DNA of 64,000 nucleotides from Ailanthus altissimus (taxonomy: Eukaryota > Streptophyta > Magnoliopsida > Sapindales > Simaroubaceae): contig OX327683.1 of assembly GCA_946807835.1 (NCBI GenBank), positions 18,295,001 through 18,359,000 on the forward strand, read 5' to 3'. The notes beneath the pieces were generated by a model. The model saw only the letters and a list, made by a program, of their open reading frames with translations. It was not told where the DNA came from and made no database searches. Both the position numbers and the translations under genes were made by a program. Positions 46,772-58,561 of this stretch are shown here, one piece after another (the stretch's first letter is position 1; every line of letters starts with the position of its first letter).

Positions 46772-47558
46772 TGTCTTGTATTTTGGCCTAAACTTAATCC
46801 TCAGAAGGCCTACTGTAGTTTACATACCGTAAACTCGAATACACAGAGAATGCTTCGCTTGATGCTTACAAAGCTCATTGTATAAGCACCTCAGACATCA
46901 GCCCACAATCATTGAGAAGACTAGATATTAAAAAGAGTATCCTCAAAACTTGCCCATAGTCTTTGGCCCCTAAAAGTCCTCAACATCAACAAATATCTTT
47001 GCCAATCTGACAGACTGACCACTAAACCTTTTTAAGAGTAATAGGGAAGATACATACCAACCAAAGACTTAAACTATCCTTATTTCTAAGAATCTCAAAG
47101 TTTCAAAAACATTTATACAAATTTTACTCCTATAATCACATAGTAAGTCTAAAACAAAAAGGTAAAGATATATCCTAATTATAATAAAACTCTATAACCC
47201 AATACAAAAAAACCTATAAAAAAAAGCTAAATAATTAAGTAGAGAGATAAAAATTTTGAACAAATTATAACCAAAGCTGCATTTGTATACCAAAATAAAA
47301 CAGTAAGCCTTTTTTTATTACTTTCTTTTCTTCTTAATATTTTTCTACAGAATTGTTATTAACTTAAGCACTAGAATCATTGCTAAAAAAAATCTCTGGT
47401 ATGACCTAACTTTATTTGTGGTTGTTGGGGACTTCTAAATCTAATATGTGTCAAGAGAAATCATCTCAATATAATCCGTTGAAGAGATGTAATTACTATT
47501 CTCAATAAATACAAATTCAACTTATAGACCTAAAATATCTCAATTTGTAATGTCAATA
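46772..47558 (+). repeat. 3' LTR of the non-autonomous element
   Basis: It starts TGTCTTGTATTTTGGCC and ends GTCAATA, and is 787 bases long. The polypurine tract expected just upstream is not obvious. Confidence 0.75.
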
Positions 47559-47563
47559 AATAC

Positions 47564-48050
47564 AATTGACTTTTTTCTTTTAAACTTTAATATAATTGAT
47601 TAAAAATTAAGATGTTATAGGGCTATTGCTATATAAGTATAGAATTATCGAGGACAACATAATTTATATTTATTGATGAATTCCCGAACCTAAACTTTTT
47701 CTTAAGAAAAAAAATAAACTAAACTCTAATACTAGAGCCAAGTCCTAATAAGGAGACATCAACCATTTTAATGAGGGACCAACTACTCTCCTAATTAAGG
47801 ATCGACTACCCTCATAACGAAGAATCGACTACTCTCATAATAAAAAATAAAACTCACTCACACAAAAAAAATTTAAGCTTACAAACAAGATACATACCTC
47901 AGGAAAATTATTACACAATGACTACCCTCAAGGAAGAGTAAAATTATAAAAATACCCTTTAAATTAATCCAATAAACACATTAAACCCTAATCTAATCAT
48001 TAATCACCCAAACATAAACAAATACAATCGTAAAAGATAAGTCAGTAGCA
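47564..48050. other. AT-rich spacer
   Basis: It contains a short tandem-like set of 'atcgactactctcataa' units at about 47786-47845. No gene seen. Confidence 0.5.
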
Positions 48051-48059
48051 AGGTCGGTG

Positions 48060-48465
48060 GCAGAGATTGTGATGGCCTAAAAGTGGAAAATAGCGTCTGA
48101 AAATAGAAGTAATAGGAACAGACATCATACAAAAGTGAATCACTAGATTCCGACGGACCCAACACTGGTAACTACTCAGATCAACTTCTATGATAGGTAT
48201 AAGTGGGCTAGATCGCCTTTGCTAGGTGGGTGTGTGCAGGCGCGGAGGCATTCATGTTGGCCACATCTCAGCAATCAATAGTGAACGAGAGCCACAGTTG
48301 GAACAGTGGATGTCGATTTTGCACAATAGAGGCTACAATGACTTCAATGGAAGAATCAATAATTTTATGGTTGCCTGGAGACATGACAGCGAGGAATTTG
48401 CCACGGTCAGCTATCACCGGCAAAGAGAAGCCATGATCGAAACCAGTGGAGGCCAATGACACTAC
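48060..48465. other. Unidentified coding-like island
   Basis: This patch is richer in GC than its surroundings and open in three frames at once: plus 48226-48459, plus 48230-48436 and minus 48268-48462. The minus frame reads 'SLASTGFDHGFSLPVIADRG', preceded on the minus strand by a T-rich tract and 'TTTGTAG', like a splice acceptor. The plus frame reads 'MEESIILWLPGDMTARNLPR'. I recognise no family. It could be an exon of an undetected gene or a fragment of a mobile element. Which strand, if any, is coding is undecided. Confidence 0.3.
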
Positions 48466-48479
48466 AAAACAAAATAAAA

Positions 48480-51400
48480 TTAAAAAAATCAGAAAAATAT
48501 TAATTAAAATCTAAACCAATAAATTATAAAAGGAAGAAAGAGGAATTAGATAAAGGGGGGGCCACCGGAGAAGGGCCTGTGATTTAGAGTTAAGAGTGGC
48601 TGGTGGCTCTTATTTTGTTTGGAAGAAAAATTTGAGATTAGGATTTTTTTTTTCCCCGACCGACCTTTCATTAAAGGAATAAACACAATTGACTTTTGTT
48701 AAAAGAAAAGAGGAAAAAAGAAAGTTGACGCCTAAAATATATTACATCATATGATAGAGATGGAATTTACTAAGATAATTAAAATTCATTAGTGATGTTC
48801 AAATAGAGAAATTAGTAAATCAAATGGGTTTTATGCATGTCTAGTACAAGTACGGTATCGATTGATATATGATACATAGAATTGAAGATAATAAAATATT
48901 TTTTAATATATCAAAATCAATACGGTACGTTTTGGTATTAAATAATATATGAGGTCATGAGTTGAGTCATGCCCATTGGAATTTGATAATTTGATATCGC
49001 TCTTATCAATTTTTTTCCCTTCCCCTTTGTTTGGCATTACGCCACATTATATAGTTGAACTAGAGTCATCTTATATATTCATTTTATATCCATCAAGTGC
49101 CAGGAAGAAAACAAAACGATGAAATTATGCAAATCTTATTAGGAATACACAACATAAAATGATGACAATTGCTTCAAAAAAAAAACTAAACAAATAATTA
49201 AATAATAAAAGGGGCACTATATAAGAAGAGCACGAGCAATTATTGGGTTTGTTTAACTGACAATTATACTACTTATTAAATTAATTTTCTAGCTTTCATC
49301 AGGTCCACTTATTCAACCATCCGCCACGTACATCTAACACAAAATAAATAAATAAAATCAATTGATAAAAATGTTCCTACCGTTATGTCCATATTATATT
49401 AGATAGGAAAATTTTAATCTTTAGAAGCTTAAAAGATATAAATGACCATTATTTTTAAATGCATCGATTTAATTGATTTTTAGTATTTTTTTAGGGATAT
49501 TATTGTCAATATCCTTAAGGTATTAGCTACATCATAAATATCTAAAAATTTAAAAAATAATTTATAAAACTTCAAATATTTAGATAAATATACACTAATA
49601 CTCAACCGATAAAAATATTTTGTCGAAGTAAATAAATTCGGTGTGACTAAATTACCTCTGTACATATTAAAACGTGATGATATGATAATTATACTCCAAT
49701 ATGATTTACTAATTCAATTTATTTTCTAAAGTTTTGAGTTATTTATATTATTTAAAATTTTCTATTTTCTTTTTAAGTTTCCATGACTAAATTATTTTTT
49801 TATTGTCAAAGTCAATTAAAAAAGCATCCAAAACATTTTTGACTCGAGCAAGTGTTTGTTTATTTTGCTATAAAAATGCTCATATATATATATATATATG
49901 ATCTTTCGTTCTTAACTTAGAGTATTTTGGGTTGTTAAATAGGTCTCTATTTTTCTTTTTCATGGTATTGGGTTAATACACTACATATTTATCTGCTAGC
50001 CCAAGATGAATTTTTAGTGTGTAGAAGAAACTTTCACTGCTATTGAGAATCTGAGCTAATAAATAAAGCTAGTGTATCTGCTTTTCCAATGGAATAATAG
50101 AGAAATATATTGATATAAATACCAGCCTGAGTTAACTAAGAAAAATATATAGAACATTTAAAAATATATAAATAAAACAATTCATCCTCCTAAAATAGAA
50201 CCCCAACTAAGCTCGCTCAAATTAATCAAATCTCTCACATTTTTTCATATACACATCAATATAATCCTCAAGTCAAGCAACCCCCTGAATGACAACTATC
50301 TTTAAAGTTTGTACCACTGCTTGTTGGAGCAACATTATTACCATCGAACTCCACCGGAGAAGGCACCTGAGAAATGGAAGTTTACCTATCTAAAAACATA
50401 AGAGAGAGAACCTAGATTTTATAAATGCACCAAACTAGCCTTAAGTGATTATTAAATATTTTTCTTTTCCTTTAAACTATAATGTTGAAGTAAGTACTAA
50501 TTTTATAATTTTCAACTAATTAGTGAGGGTAAAATTGGTACTAAATATAACAAATAGATTCAATTATTAAATTACTGATTACTTAATGTAAAAGTAATTA
50601 TGTAATTTCACTAAATATTTAGAGTCAAATTTAGTATACTTTATAATGATAAGGGGTAATTTTATAAATGTATTGTCAATAAATTTAAGTAATATAATAA
50701 TTTATCTTGTTACTTGTTGACATAAACATTAATAATATTAAGATAAATTATCTTAACGGGGCATGATTGTATTTTATTAATTTTAATAAATTTTTAATTA
50801 AAAATAACAAAATCCGATAAAAATATAAATAAAATGTTTAAAACTATAAAAATTTACATGGTGTTTTTCTAATTTTGGGTTCAATTATAATTTTTCTTAT
50901 ATAATATTATGGATCATGGTTGATTGGGTTTCAGGTCTTTATTGTTTGTTACTTTATATAAAAATTAATTGAGCTTTTTCGGTCCATGGAAGTGACAAGT
51001 GATAGGTTATTGGTGAATAAATTATTGAGCAATAATGCAAGAGAGACACCATTGAAGATTCCATCTTTCATTTATAATTGGTTTAACTCAAAGTTGAAAA
51101 GTTATTTTTTTAATTAAAAAAAAAAAAGTGATTATTATATATATATTTTTTCAAAAGTCACATTCCTTTAAACCCCGACCATAAATTGTGGCAAACAGAG
51201 GCTACGAATAAAGCCCCAAAATTACTTAAAACCCAGAGACCAAAAATGGTAACTAATGTCTAAATACACGCATGTTCCTACTCAACATTTGTATGCGTGA
51301 ACAGAAAAGTACATCATATATTGCCATAATTAACATTTTTAATTAGTGGATTCTCCTACAATTTTGTGACAAACTTTATATATACATATATTTTTTAAGA

Positions 51401-52180
51401 CTCCCATTATATTATTTTAAAATTAAACTTTTCATGATATTGCATGATATATATTTGTACATATATATGCTTCTTTTTTTTTTTTTTTTGTCATCGCATT
51501 GATACCACAGCTGTATTCTTATTAATTATGATAATTAATTGAACTTTGAGTTTTGGTTCTAATGTCTCCATCTCCCACAAACATCGTGTCATATTCTTTG
51601 CTATAAAAAAGAACTTAAAAGTTGCTGTACTAACTTAATATATACCAAGCACAAGTCCCATTCCCCATATATCACCTGGATGCACAAAATTGTTTACATT
51701 ATATTCTTGACCTACCTGTGTTGTTGTAATATTAAAAATAGAAACAACACTCTAATCCAATGTATAAGAGACTGGTTTATAAGTAATTTTTTTTTAAAAA
51801 AAAATTATAAATTAAGGGTCAATTTGATATCGGGATAACATATAATTGAGTTGGAGTGATATTACTAGCTGTATAAAGTAGATGGGTCATTAATATACAT
51901 TAATTGCCAAAATATTTCAGCAAGGGTCGGGTAAAATTTTCATTCTCGAATCGATTTGATTGATCTGTTCTGAAAATTTTGAATTAGTTCGGATTTAAGA
52001 ATGAAAATCGAGACAAATCAGGATAGACTTACCTATCTCAATTAAGTCCGATTGAATTTAAAAAAAAATACTGAACCGATTTAAAAAATTTCTGAACCAT
52101 AAAGTTAAAAAATTTCTTCTTATATTATTTCCTTCTCATTCAAGTTTCTTAATTTCTGAGGAATGAAGCTCCCATATGAT
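48480..52180. other. AT-rich intergenic DNA
   Basis: No gene recognised. It includes an (AT)n tract at 49882-49900 and a segment (about 50500-50760) that resembles 56440-56690, possibly a short dispersed repeat. Confidence 0.5.
49882..49900. repeat. (AT)n microsatellite
   Basis: Simple repeat in intergenic DNA. Confidence 0.9.
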
Positions 52181-52185
52181 TTATA

Positions 52186-52420
52186 GTTATAAAATTAAAA
52201 TTGAGATTATAAAATTTAATAGAATTAAAATTGAAATTGAGATTATAATATTTAATAAAATTAATATTATAATAAATTTTTTTAATGAATTTGAAATTAA
52301 AATTATGACATTTTAATAGAATTAAAATTGTAAAATTTAATGTAATTTTAATTGAAATTAGAATTATCAAATTGAATAGAATTGAAATTTAAATTATAAA
52401 ATTTATAATTGTAATGATAT
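52186..52420. repeat. Degenerate AT-rich tandem repeat
   Basis: Variants of 'gaattaaaattgaaatt' and 'attataaaatttaatag' recur about ten times. The repeat, not a gene, explains an open frame at 52149-52370 that would encode Asn/Phe/Leu-rich repeats. Confidence 0.6.
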
Positions 52421-53335
52421 TGTGCATGCAAATATAATTAAAATATGAAATTGAATTAAAACAATTTATTACATAATTTGATATTTTAATTTACTTTAAT
52501 ATTAAAAAATAAAATAAAATATAATTAAAATTCTAATTCACCTAATTCAGTTATGATTAAAGAGAGAATTAGAAAGATGATTTAATTATTTAATTAATCT
52601 TATTAACTCAAGAAAATAAGTCTATATATTTTTTAAAAATAAAATTTTATTAAATATTTTTTTTAAAATATTTTTAAAATAAAATAAACTCAAACGCTAA
52701 AAAAATAAAAATTTCAAGCACAATTAAAACTCAACCTCGTATAAAAAATACTCATTTAAAGTCCAAAGCTCAAAATACAAAAATATCAAAAAATAATTCA
52801 AAAAAGTCAACAAATAATTTAGCCCAACTTTCAAATTAACCCAAAAAAGACGGCGAAACCTTACCCAGCCCAAAATATTTTGCGACATTTTCATAAATAA
52901 CCCATAAATTTTATAACTATATTTTAAATCAATATATTTTAGTAGCCAAACATTTGATAAATGGATTTTTATACTCTTATAACCAAAAAAAACACACACC
53001 CTCTCTACTAGTTTCTTGATGGAAATTTGCTTAAATAAATTTTAGTTGGATATAAGATTTAGAAGTTGTCATTATATAGATTGGATCTTGCATAACATAT
53101 TTGTCACTTTAAATTAAAAAAATAGTCGATTTTTAGTAAATTTTTGAAATTTTTTTATATTTGTTACAAATTAGTTAGAAATGAGTTAAAATTTACATTT
53201 AAAATTAGAAACAAGTAAAATTGATGAATTAAACATAAAAAAATGGGTTAAAATAATGTAAAACAAAAGTTGAAATCCAATAAAAAAATGACATATTTAG
53301 TGTATTTGACCTGAACTAGACGACGGTCGACATCT
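52421..53335. other. AT-rich intergenic DNA
   Basis: No feature recognised; frames on the minus strand near 52724-52999 are low complexity. Confidence 0.5.
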
Positions 53336-53475
53336 CAAGCTCGAGATGCACCCGAGATAGCCACCTAAAATAGCTATCTCAAACGCATCTTGGGTCTGAG
53401 ATCTCGAGTGCGCATCTTAGGTGTATCTCATTGTAATGTCGCAGACTCAATGTTTGCGATGCTGTACTATTGTGC
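53336..53475. repeat. Hairpin-rich patch with repeated 'gagatgc' motif
   Basis: The stretch 'cgagatgcacccgagatag' pairs imperfectly with 'ctatctcaaacgcatcttg' a few bases later, and further 'gcatctt', 'gatctcgag' and 'gtatctca' units follow. Related motifs reappear at 54335-54500. The surrounding DNA is far more AT-rich. Confidence 0.5.
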
Positions 53476-53858
53476 CACGTGGTACTTTTCTAGGCTGTCA
53501 TGTGGCGTAAATAGTAATTTTTAAATCAAAATATTTTTAAAAACTTATTAATTACGTTAGATTTGTTTAAGTAAATAAATAAATATATTTGAAATTAGTT
53601 GATTAATTAATTTTAATTCTATTAATCAAGTAATTAATTTGAAAGAATATTGTTTGTTAATTAATTTAATATCATTTGTATATTTATTATTGAGTAATGA
53701 TAATTATAATTTTTTTACATTTATTTATTTAAGGTAATGAGTACCTTTTTTAGTTAATTATATTAAATAAATTTAATTTGACTAATTATTAATAAGTTGA
53801 TTAATATAAAATTTTTTCAATAAGTTGTATGTTAGTGTCTCCTTTTTAATTAATATTA

Positions 53859-53924
53859 TATGTTAGTTAAACTAATGATGTATGTTAGTTGAATTAATAA
53901 TGTATGTTAGTTGAACTATTATTT
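53859..53924. repeat. 22-bp tandem repeat, three copies
   Basis: Units start 'tatgttagttaaactaatga', 'tatgttagttgaattaataa' and 'tatgttagttgaactattat'; neighbouring sequence has further partial copies. Confidence 0.75.
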
Positions 53925-54559
53925 GTAAAAAAATTTCTTTTATTTAAGAATATTATATGTTAATTAATATGTATTTTTTATTTGTTAATAATAATAATTT
54001 AATTTTTTTTGTTAATTTTTATAAGAAAAATAACGTATCCAAAGAATATAAACTTCCGGAACATATACTTTTTTGTGCATCAATAACCACTCATTAAAAA
54101 ATAATGCATTATATTTTAAAGATTTTCAAATTTAATATATTTTAGAAAAGAAATCTTAAAGTTATTATAATCAACATAACTATTTTCCCTATTATTAAAA
54201 CTCTCTCATTTTCTTTCAAAATAAATAACAATTGCATCATACTCCATGCGACTTGAAATAATAAATAATTATTAAAAAAGTTTAAAATTTTAAAAATCAT
54301 AATTCAAACAATTTAAAAAATTTGGGAGTTCAGTTGAGATGTCACAAGCTACATCTCGAGCCACAAAGGTCATCTCGGGACCGAAATTGTTGGCCAAGAT
54401 GCATAAATATTATTTTAGCCATTGTATACAAGGTCTGAGATGTAATGGTCAAGATGAAACTTGTGGCATCTTGCCTAAATCGTGGGGGTTGTACTTGCGA
54501 TGCAACTACCAAAATTTTCTATTATTTGATTTTTCATCAATTCAACTTTATTGATCTTT

Positions 54560-55576
54560 TAAACTTTATTATTATACAATATAAATATATTTTCATATGT
54601 ATTTAATTTTAAAATAATTACAATTTATAACAAATCTAATGTTATGAATATATATAACAAAAAATACATAATAAGACAAATCTTATCTAATGATATTTTA
54701 CACCTTCAAATCAATTTATCTTTATTTTTAAATATTAAAATGTGTTTTAAATATAAATCGCCACAAATAAAATTTGTATTTATTAGATTTGCCTTCAAAG
54801 AATCCTTTTAACACTATATTATACAAACAGAGTAAATAAAGTATATTTACAATTAATTTAGTTCATAAAAAATAAAAAAATTGAAAAGTGATAAAAAAAA
54901 TAATTATAAAATTTAAGAGTTATTTATAAATTTTTAAAAAAAATTTGTCCCAACTTAAACCGTTTCAAAAAAATTCTCAATCAAAATAGATTTCTTTACC
55001 TCAATTGAAAATCAAGTTGAGTTAGGTCATCCCGACTAATTTTTTATGCTGCCTGGCCCTCCATTTTAGTAGCTATCTTTTTAAATTTAAGCATAAATAA
55101 AACAATACAAATAAATCTAATTAAATTGACTTTTTTTCATGCATGGCCTAATATACTAGTTAATTTACAAGACTTCGAAAAGGCAACTGGACATGTACAA
55201 TAGAAGACTCCTTAAGAGTACGGAAATGAAAAATAGAAGATAAAAGATTTAAGGATATGCTAGATACTTTTTTTTTAAATGAGGACATTTAGATGCTTAT
55301 GATTTAAAAAAAAAAAAACATGTAAATTTTAATATTTTTAAAATATTGTTTATAATTTAACATAAAAAAAAAAGCAAATGTGGAAATTCAGCCTGAACTT
55401 AAAATAAAAATTAAGAAACTCCATATATCACGCTGCAATTGAATTTAGGGTTTTTATTATTTTGGAACCTTATTAGACTTGTACACAGCTAATCCATAGA
55501 AAAAATAAAACCTTTTTTTTTTCTTTCTTCAAAACCCTAATCTTTATATATTTATTTTTTCTTTATTACTTTCAAA
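54560..55576. other. AT-rich intergenic DNA
   Basis: Homopolymer A/T runs and no recognisable gene. Confidence 0.5.
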
Positions 55577-55790
55577 ACTCAATCCACCCTAGTCTCCACC
55601 TTCTCCACCGCCACCGGAGCCTCCACCTCCTCCTATAACGTATCCAAAGTCGGCTCTCTTTTTAACATCGACCCCATTTCTATTCTCACTGCCAACGCCA
55701 TCGACATTTCTTATCCCGACGTTGAGAATTACATTCTTCCATCGCAGCTCTTTTTTGAAAATTCCCGTCACGTGCTTGTGACTGATGGTG
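55577..55790 (+). pseudogene. LysM-domain protein fragment (LYM1/LYM3-like)
   Basis: LYM1/LYM3 proteins are GPI-anchored LysM receptors for peptidoglycan or chitin at the plant plasma membrane. The plus frame from 55577 reads 'YNVSKVGSLFNIDPISILT' and 'ANAIDISYPDVENYILPSQL', matching the first LysM region of that subfamily ('VDP..ILLANAIDISYPDVENHILPS'). A frameshift in a T run (near 55750) then moves the frame to 'LKIPVTC', the next expected motif, after which the similarity ends. There is no signal peptide, no other LysM repeats and no anchor region. The segment is GC-richer than its surroundings, which fits a fragment of a real gene. Family recall is from memory. Confidence 0.7.
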
Positions 55791-55989
55791 GAGATTGTGC
55801 GAGATCATCAATCATGCCGAAAATTAAACTTGATTTGGCTTTTTTCTTTTTATCTCACTTTCTCCTTGTCCCTTCCTCTTTCATTGCCTGTTTCATCTTT
55901 CAAATTGATTTGGCTGCTTGCACAAAGCCTATTTGCCACAGCCCCCTATTTTAACAGAATAGAATTATTGTACGGTGAGTGGTGAATAT

Positions 55990-57251
55990 AATTAAAAAAA
56001 AAAAATTGCACACTCATCTGTTTATGGTTGTTTAACTAAATTTTCTTAAAAATTTGTTTAACTAAATTTTTATCTATTTTATTTACTTTTGGGTTATTGA
56101 TTTGTTGTATAATGAACTCTAAATTTGATTTGTTTTGTAATTAATTAGAAAATTAAAAAGCCAAATCAATAATTGATGAAATTGTTGTTGTGTTTGTTTT
56201 GATTTGTTGATGGTGGAGATTTAAGGGGAATTTATTTTTCTTGATGGTGATTGGATTGGGTTTATTTTGGTGAAGTGAAATTGTTGTTATGCAATTGTTG
56301 TTATTCTTCAACACAAAGGATGTGAATGTGGCTCTGAATGCAAATGGTGAAGTGAATATTTTATCTGAAAATCAAGAATTTGTAGTTGATGGTTTTGTAT
56401 AAAACTCAATATTTTGTTGTTGTTTTAATATCCAAGTTTTAAATGCATTACAAAATGAATGTAAAATATGTATAAGAAGGGTAAAAAAGGTTAATTTCAT
56501 AATTAACTGATTTATGAGAGTAAAATATATCAAATAGGATTTATTATTAAATAATTAATAACTTAAAATGGAGGAGAATTATATTATTTCATTAATAAAA
56601 TTTGGTATATTATATTATGTTAAGGATAATTTTATAAGTGTCTGATAATAAATATGATCTTATTGACATGGATATTCTTTAAACGATCTTAAGTCAGCAC
56701 AAGGGCATTAATATATTTTCATCAAATTTTCTCATCATTTTATAATAGTATAAACTAAAATTTTAAAATTACAAGAGATTGGAAGTCTTTTTTCTCAAAT
56801 TTCGAAGATTCATATATCAATTTTTCTAAATATCATTTTCTCTACTCTTTTTCCCTACCTTTTTCTTAAGATAATTAATTTTACTCTGTAAAGATATTTC
56901 TTCTTTCTCTACTCTCAAAAGATGACTTGATTTTTTTTTTTAAAGATGACTCTTCAAGAAGTTTTTTTAGGTGCATTTTTATTTTTTGTTTTTCAATCAA
57001 ATACTACAAAAATAAATAAAATAAAATAAGCAGATCGATTAAAAAAAGTTTGGTTCATTCGAGACTATACAATACGGGTTCCCATATTCCCAAACACAAC
57101 AAATCATCTGGCTTTCTCCATCACATGAATATAATAATAATCAAATTAAACAATGCCCATCTTGCAATTCCCGTCACTGCGCTGCCATATAATTTTTCTT
57201 CAGCCTCTTCTATGTTGGCTTTAACCATTTGCTTTTCATTTTCATTCTGCA
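55990..57251. other. Intergenic region and promoter of the first RING-H2 gene
   Basis: AT-rich, with no gene. The segment 56440-56690 resembles 50500-50760. No clear TATA box was assigned. Confidence 0.45.
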
Positions 57252-57776
57252 ATGGGAGATAAAACTAACGAATCCTATCTCGATGACTCAAAACTCACAG
57301 TAATCCTCATAGGAGTTGGATCAGCAGCATTTGTCATCACAATCTACCACTGCATCGCCGTTGGTTGGTGCAACCGCCACCCCACGTCCGGCCCAAGCCC
57401 ACCGCAAGCCAGGCCATTCGTCTCCGAAAACATCGCTTCCCCGAGCAGTATGGAGAACTCGACGACCCAACTCATCCCGGCCCATATATACAAAAAGGGC
57501 ATGGGCTTAGTTGGCGACGATGGCGATGGCGTGTGCGCAGTTTGTTTGAGTGAATTTGAAGAGGGTGAAGAAATACGAACCCTGCCAGAGTGTTTGCACT
57601 CTTATCATGCACCTTGTATTGATATGTGGCTTTATTCCCATTCAAATTGCCCCATGTGCCGCACCGATGCCACGCCGTCGCCGCAAATATTCAGACCACC
57701 GGTAGCGGATTCTGGTGCCGAGGGCTTGGAGTTCGGTATGTTACACAATGATGTTGTACAATCTAGGGCGATGTGA
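57252..57776 (+). CDS. ATL-family RING-H2 finger protein (probable E3 ubiquitin ligase), 174 residues
   Basis: ATL proteins are single-exon membrane-anchored E3 ligases. A hydrophobic N-terminal segment (about 15-38, '[20 protein letters not shown]') is the anchor. A basic region follows, then '[10 protein letters not shown]', in the place of the GLD motif. The RING-H2 has C95, C98, C114, H116, H119, C122, C133 and C136 in '[20 protein letters not shown]' and '[20 protein letters not shown]'; the Pro before the third Cys and the Trp after the sixth ligand are conserved and bind E2. The start at 57252 (AATGGGAG) gives the expected short N-terminus. It is 0.8 kb from a tandem paralogue. The substrate is unknown. 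Confidence 0.93.
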   Translation: MGDKTNESYLDDSKLTVILIGVGSAAFVITIYHCIAVGWCNRHPTSGPSPPQARPFVSENIASPSSMENSTTQLIPAHIYKKGMGLVGDDGDGVCAVCLSEFEEGEEIRTLPECLHSYHAPCIDMWLYSHSNCPMCRTDATPSPQIFRPPVADSGAEGLEFGMLHNDVVQSRAM

Positions 57777-58561
57777 TTGTGATGACGATCGGGAAAAAAA
57801 AAAGTGGTCTTGAATTGCAAGTTAATGTCTGGGGTTTAATATTTCTAATGCATGTTGTTCAAGAGAAAATTACTATAGTCATACTCGTTAAAGTGCGTTT
57901 CTTTTCTTCGATATAATATCATTTGTAGCTCATTTAACAGTTTACACTTTAATGATTTCAATCCCATTTACTTCATTACTTGCATATAAGAGAAGGTTGC
58001 ACGTCATGTCACTTGCTCATCTATGAATTGGATATGTGAACGACAAGACGTTGATTAATTTAGTAAAGTAATGACATGCTCTCTTATAGTCAATGAAATT
58101 AGCAGCCCGTCACTTATTCTGATATCACTACATAGGCGTCTAATCAAAACCTCTCCAGTTTAACAATTTTTAAGGCAGCTCCATAAATAATATTTTTAAT
58201 TTAATAATTTTTATTAGCTTAGTCCTTTAAGTTTAATTAAAATCATTTGGGTGACTAGAAAAATATTATATACGATGATGGAGAATCGGCCAGTTGAGAT
58301 CGATGGTTCCAATAACGTCTATTTTGTTTAGACATGATTATACAACAAAAGTTTATATATATAATATGTATATTGACATTCAAAATTATTTTCAAATAAT
58401 CATACTTCAGTAGCTTTGCTTTTGTTTTTTTTTGTTTTATGTTTTAATTTCTTTTCTTCAATAAAAATGGCAGCTACACAATAGACAATCAGATAAGAGT
58501 TAAGAGAATTGTCAGTCTTAATAAACGAAAAATTATAAACAATCCCGGTTCTAAAATTCCA
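57777..58561. other. Spacer between the tandem RING-H2 genes
   Basis: It holds the 3' UTR of the first gene and the promoter of the second. No other gene seen. Confidence 0.5.

Larger units (their letters stand above)
41655..47558 (+). mobile_element. Non-autonomous Tat-like LTR element with gag and antisense ORF but no pol
   Basis: Two related direct repeats, 41655-42484 and 46772-47558, bound about 4.3 kb. The flanks AATAT (41650-41654) and AATAC (47559-47563) form a 5-bp duplication with one change. A degraded primer binding site follows the first LTR. The interior has a sense gag remnant, then directly an antisense coiled-coil ORF. There is no protease, RT, RNase H or integrase text in any frame and no room for it. 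This looks like a non-autonomous derivative that would depend on a pol-bearing Tat relative. Confidence 0.75.
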
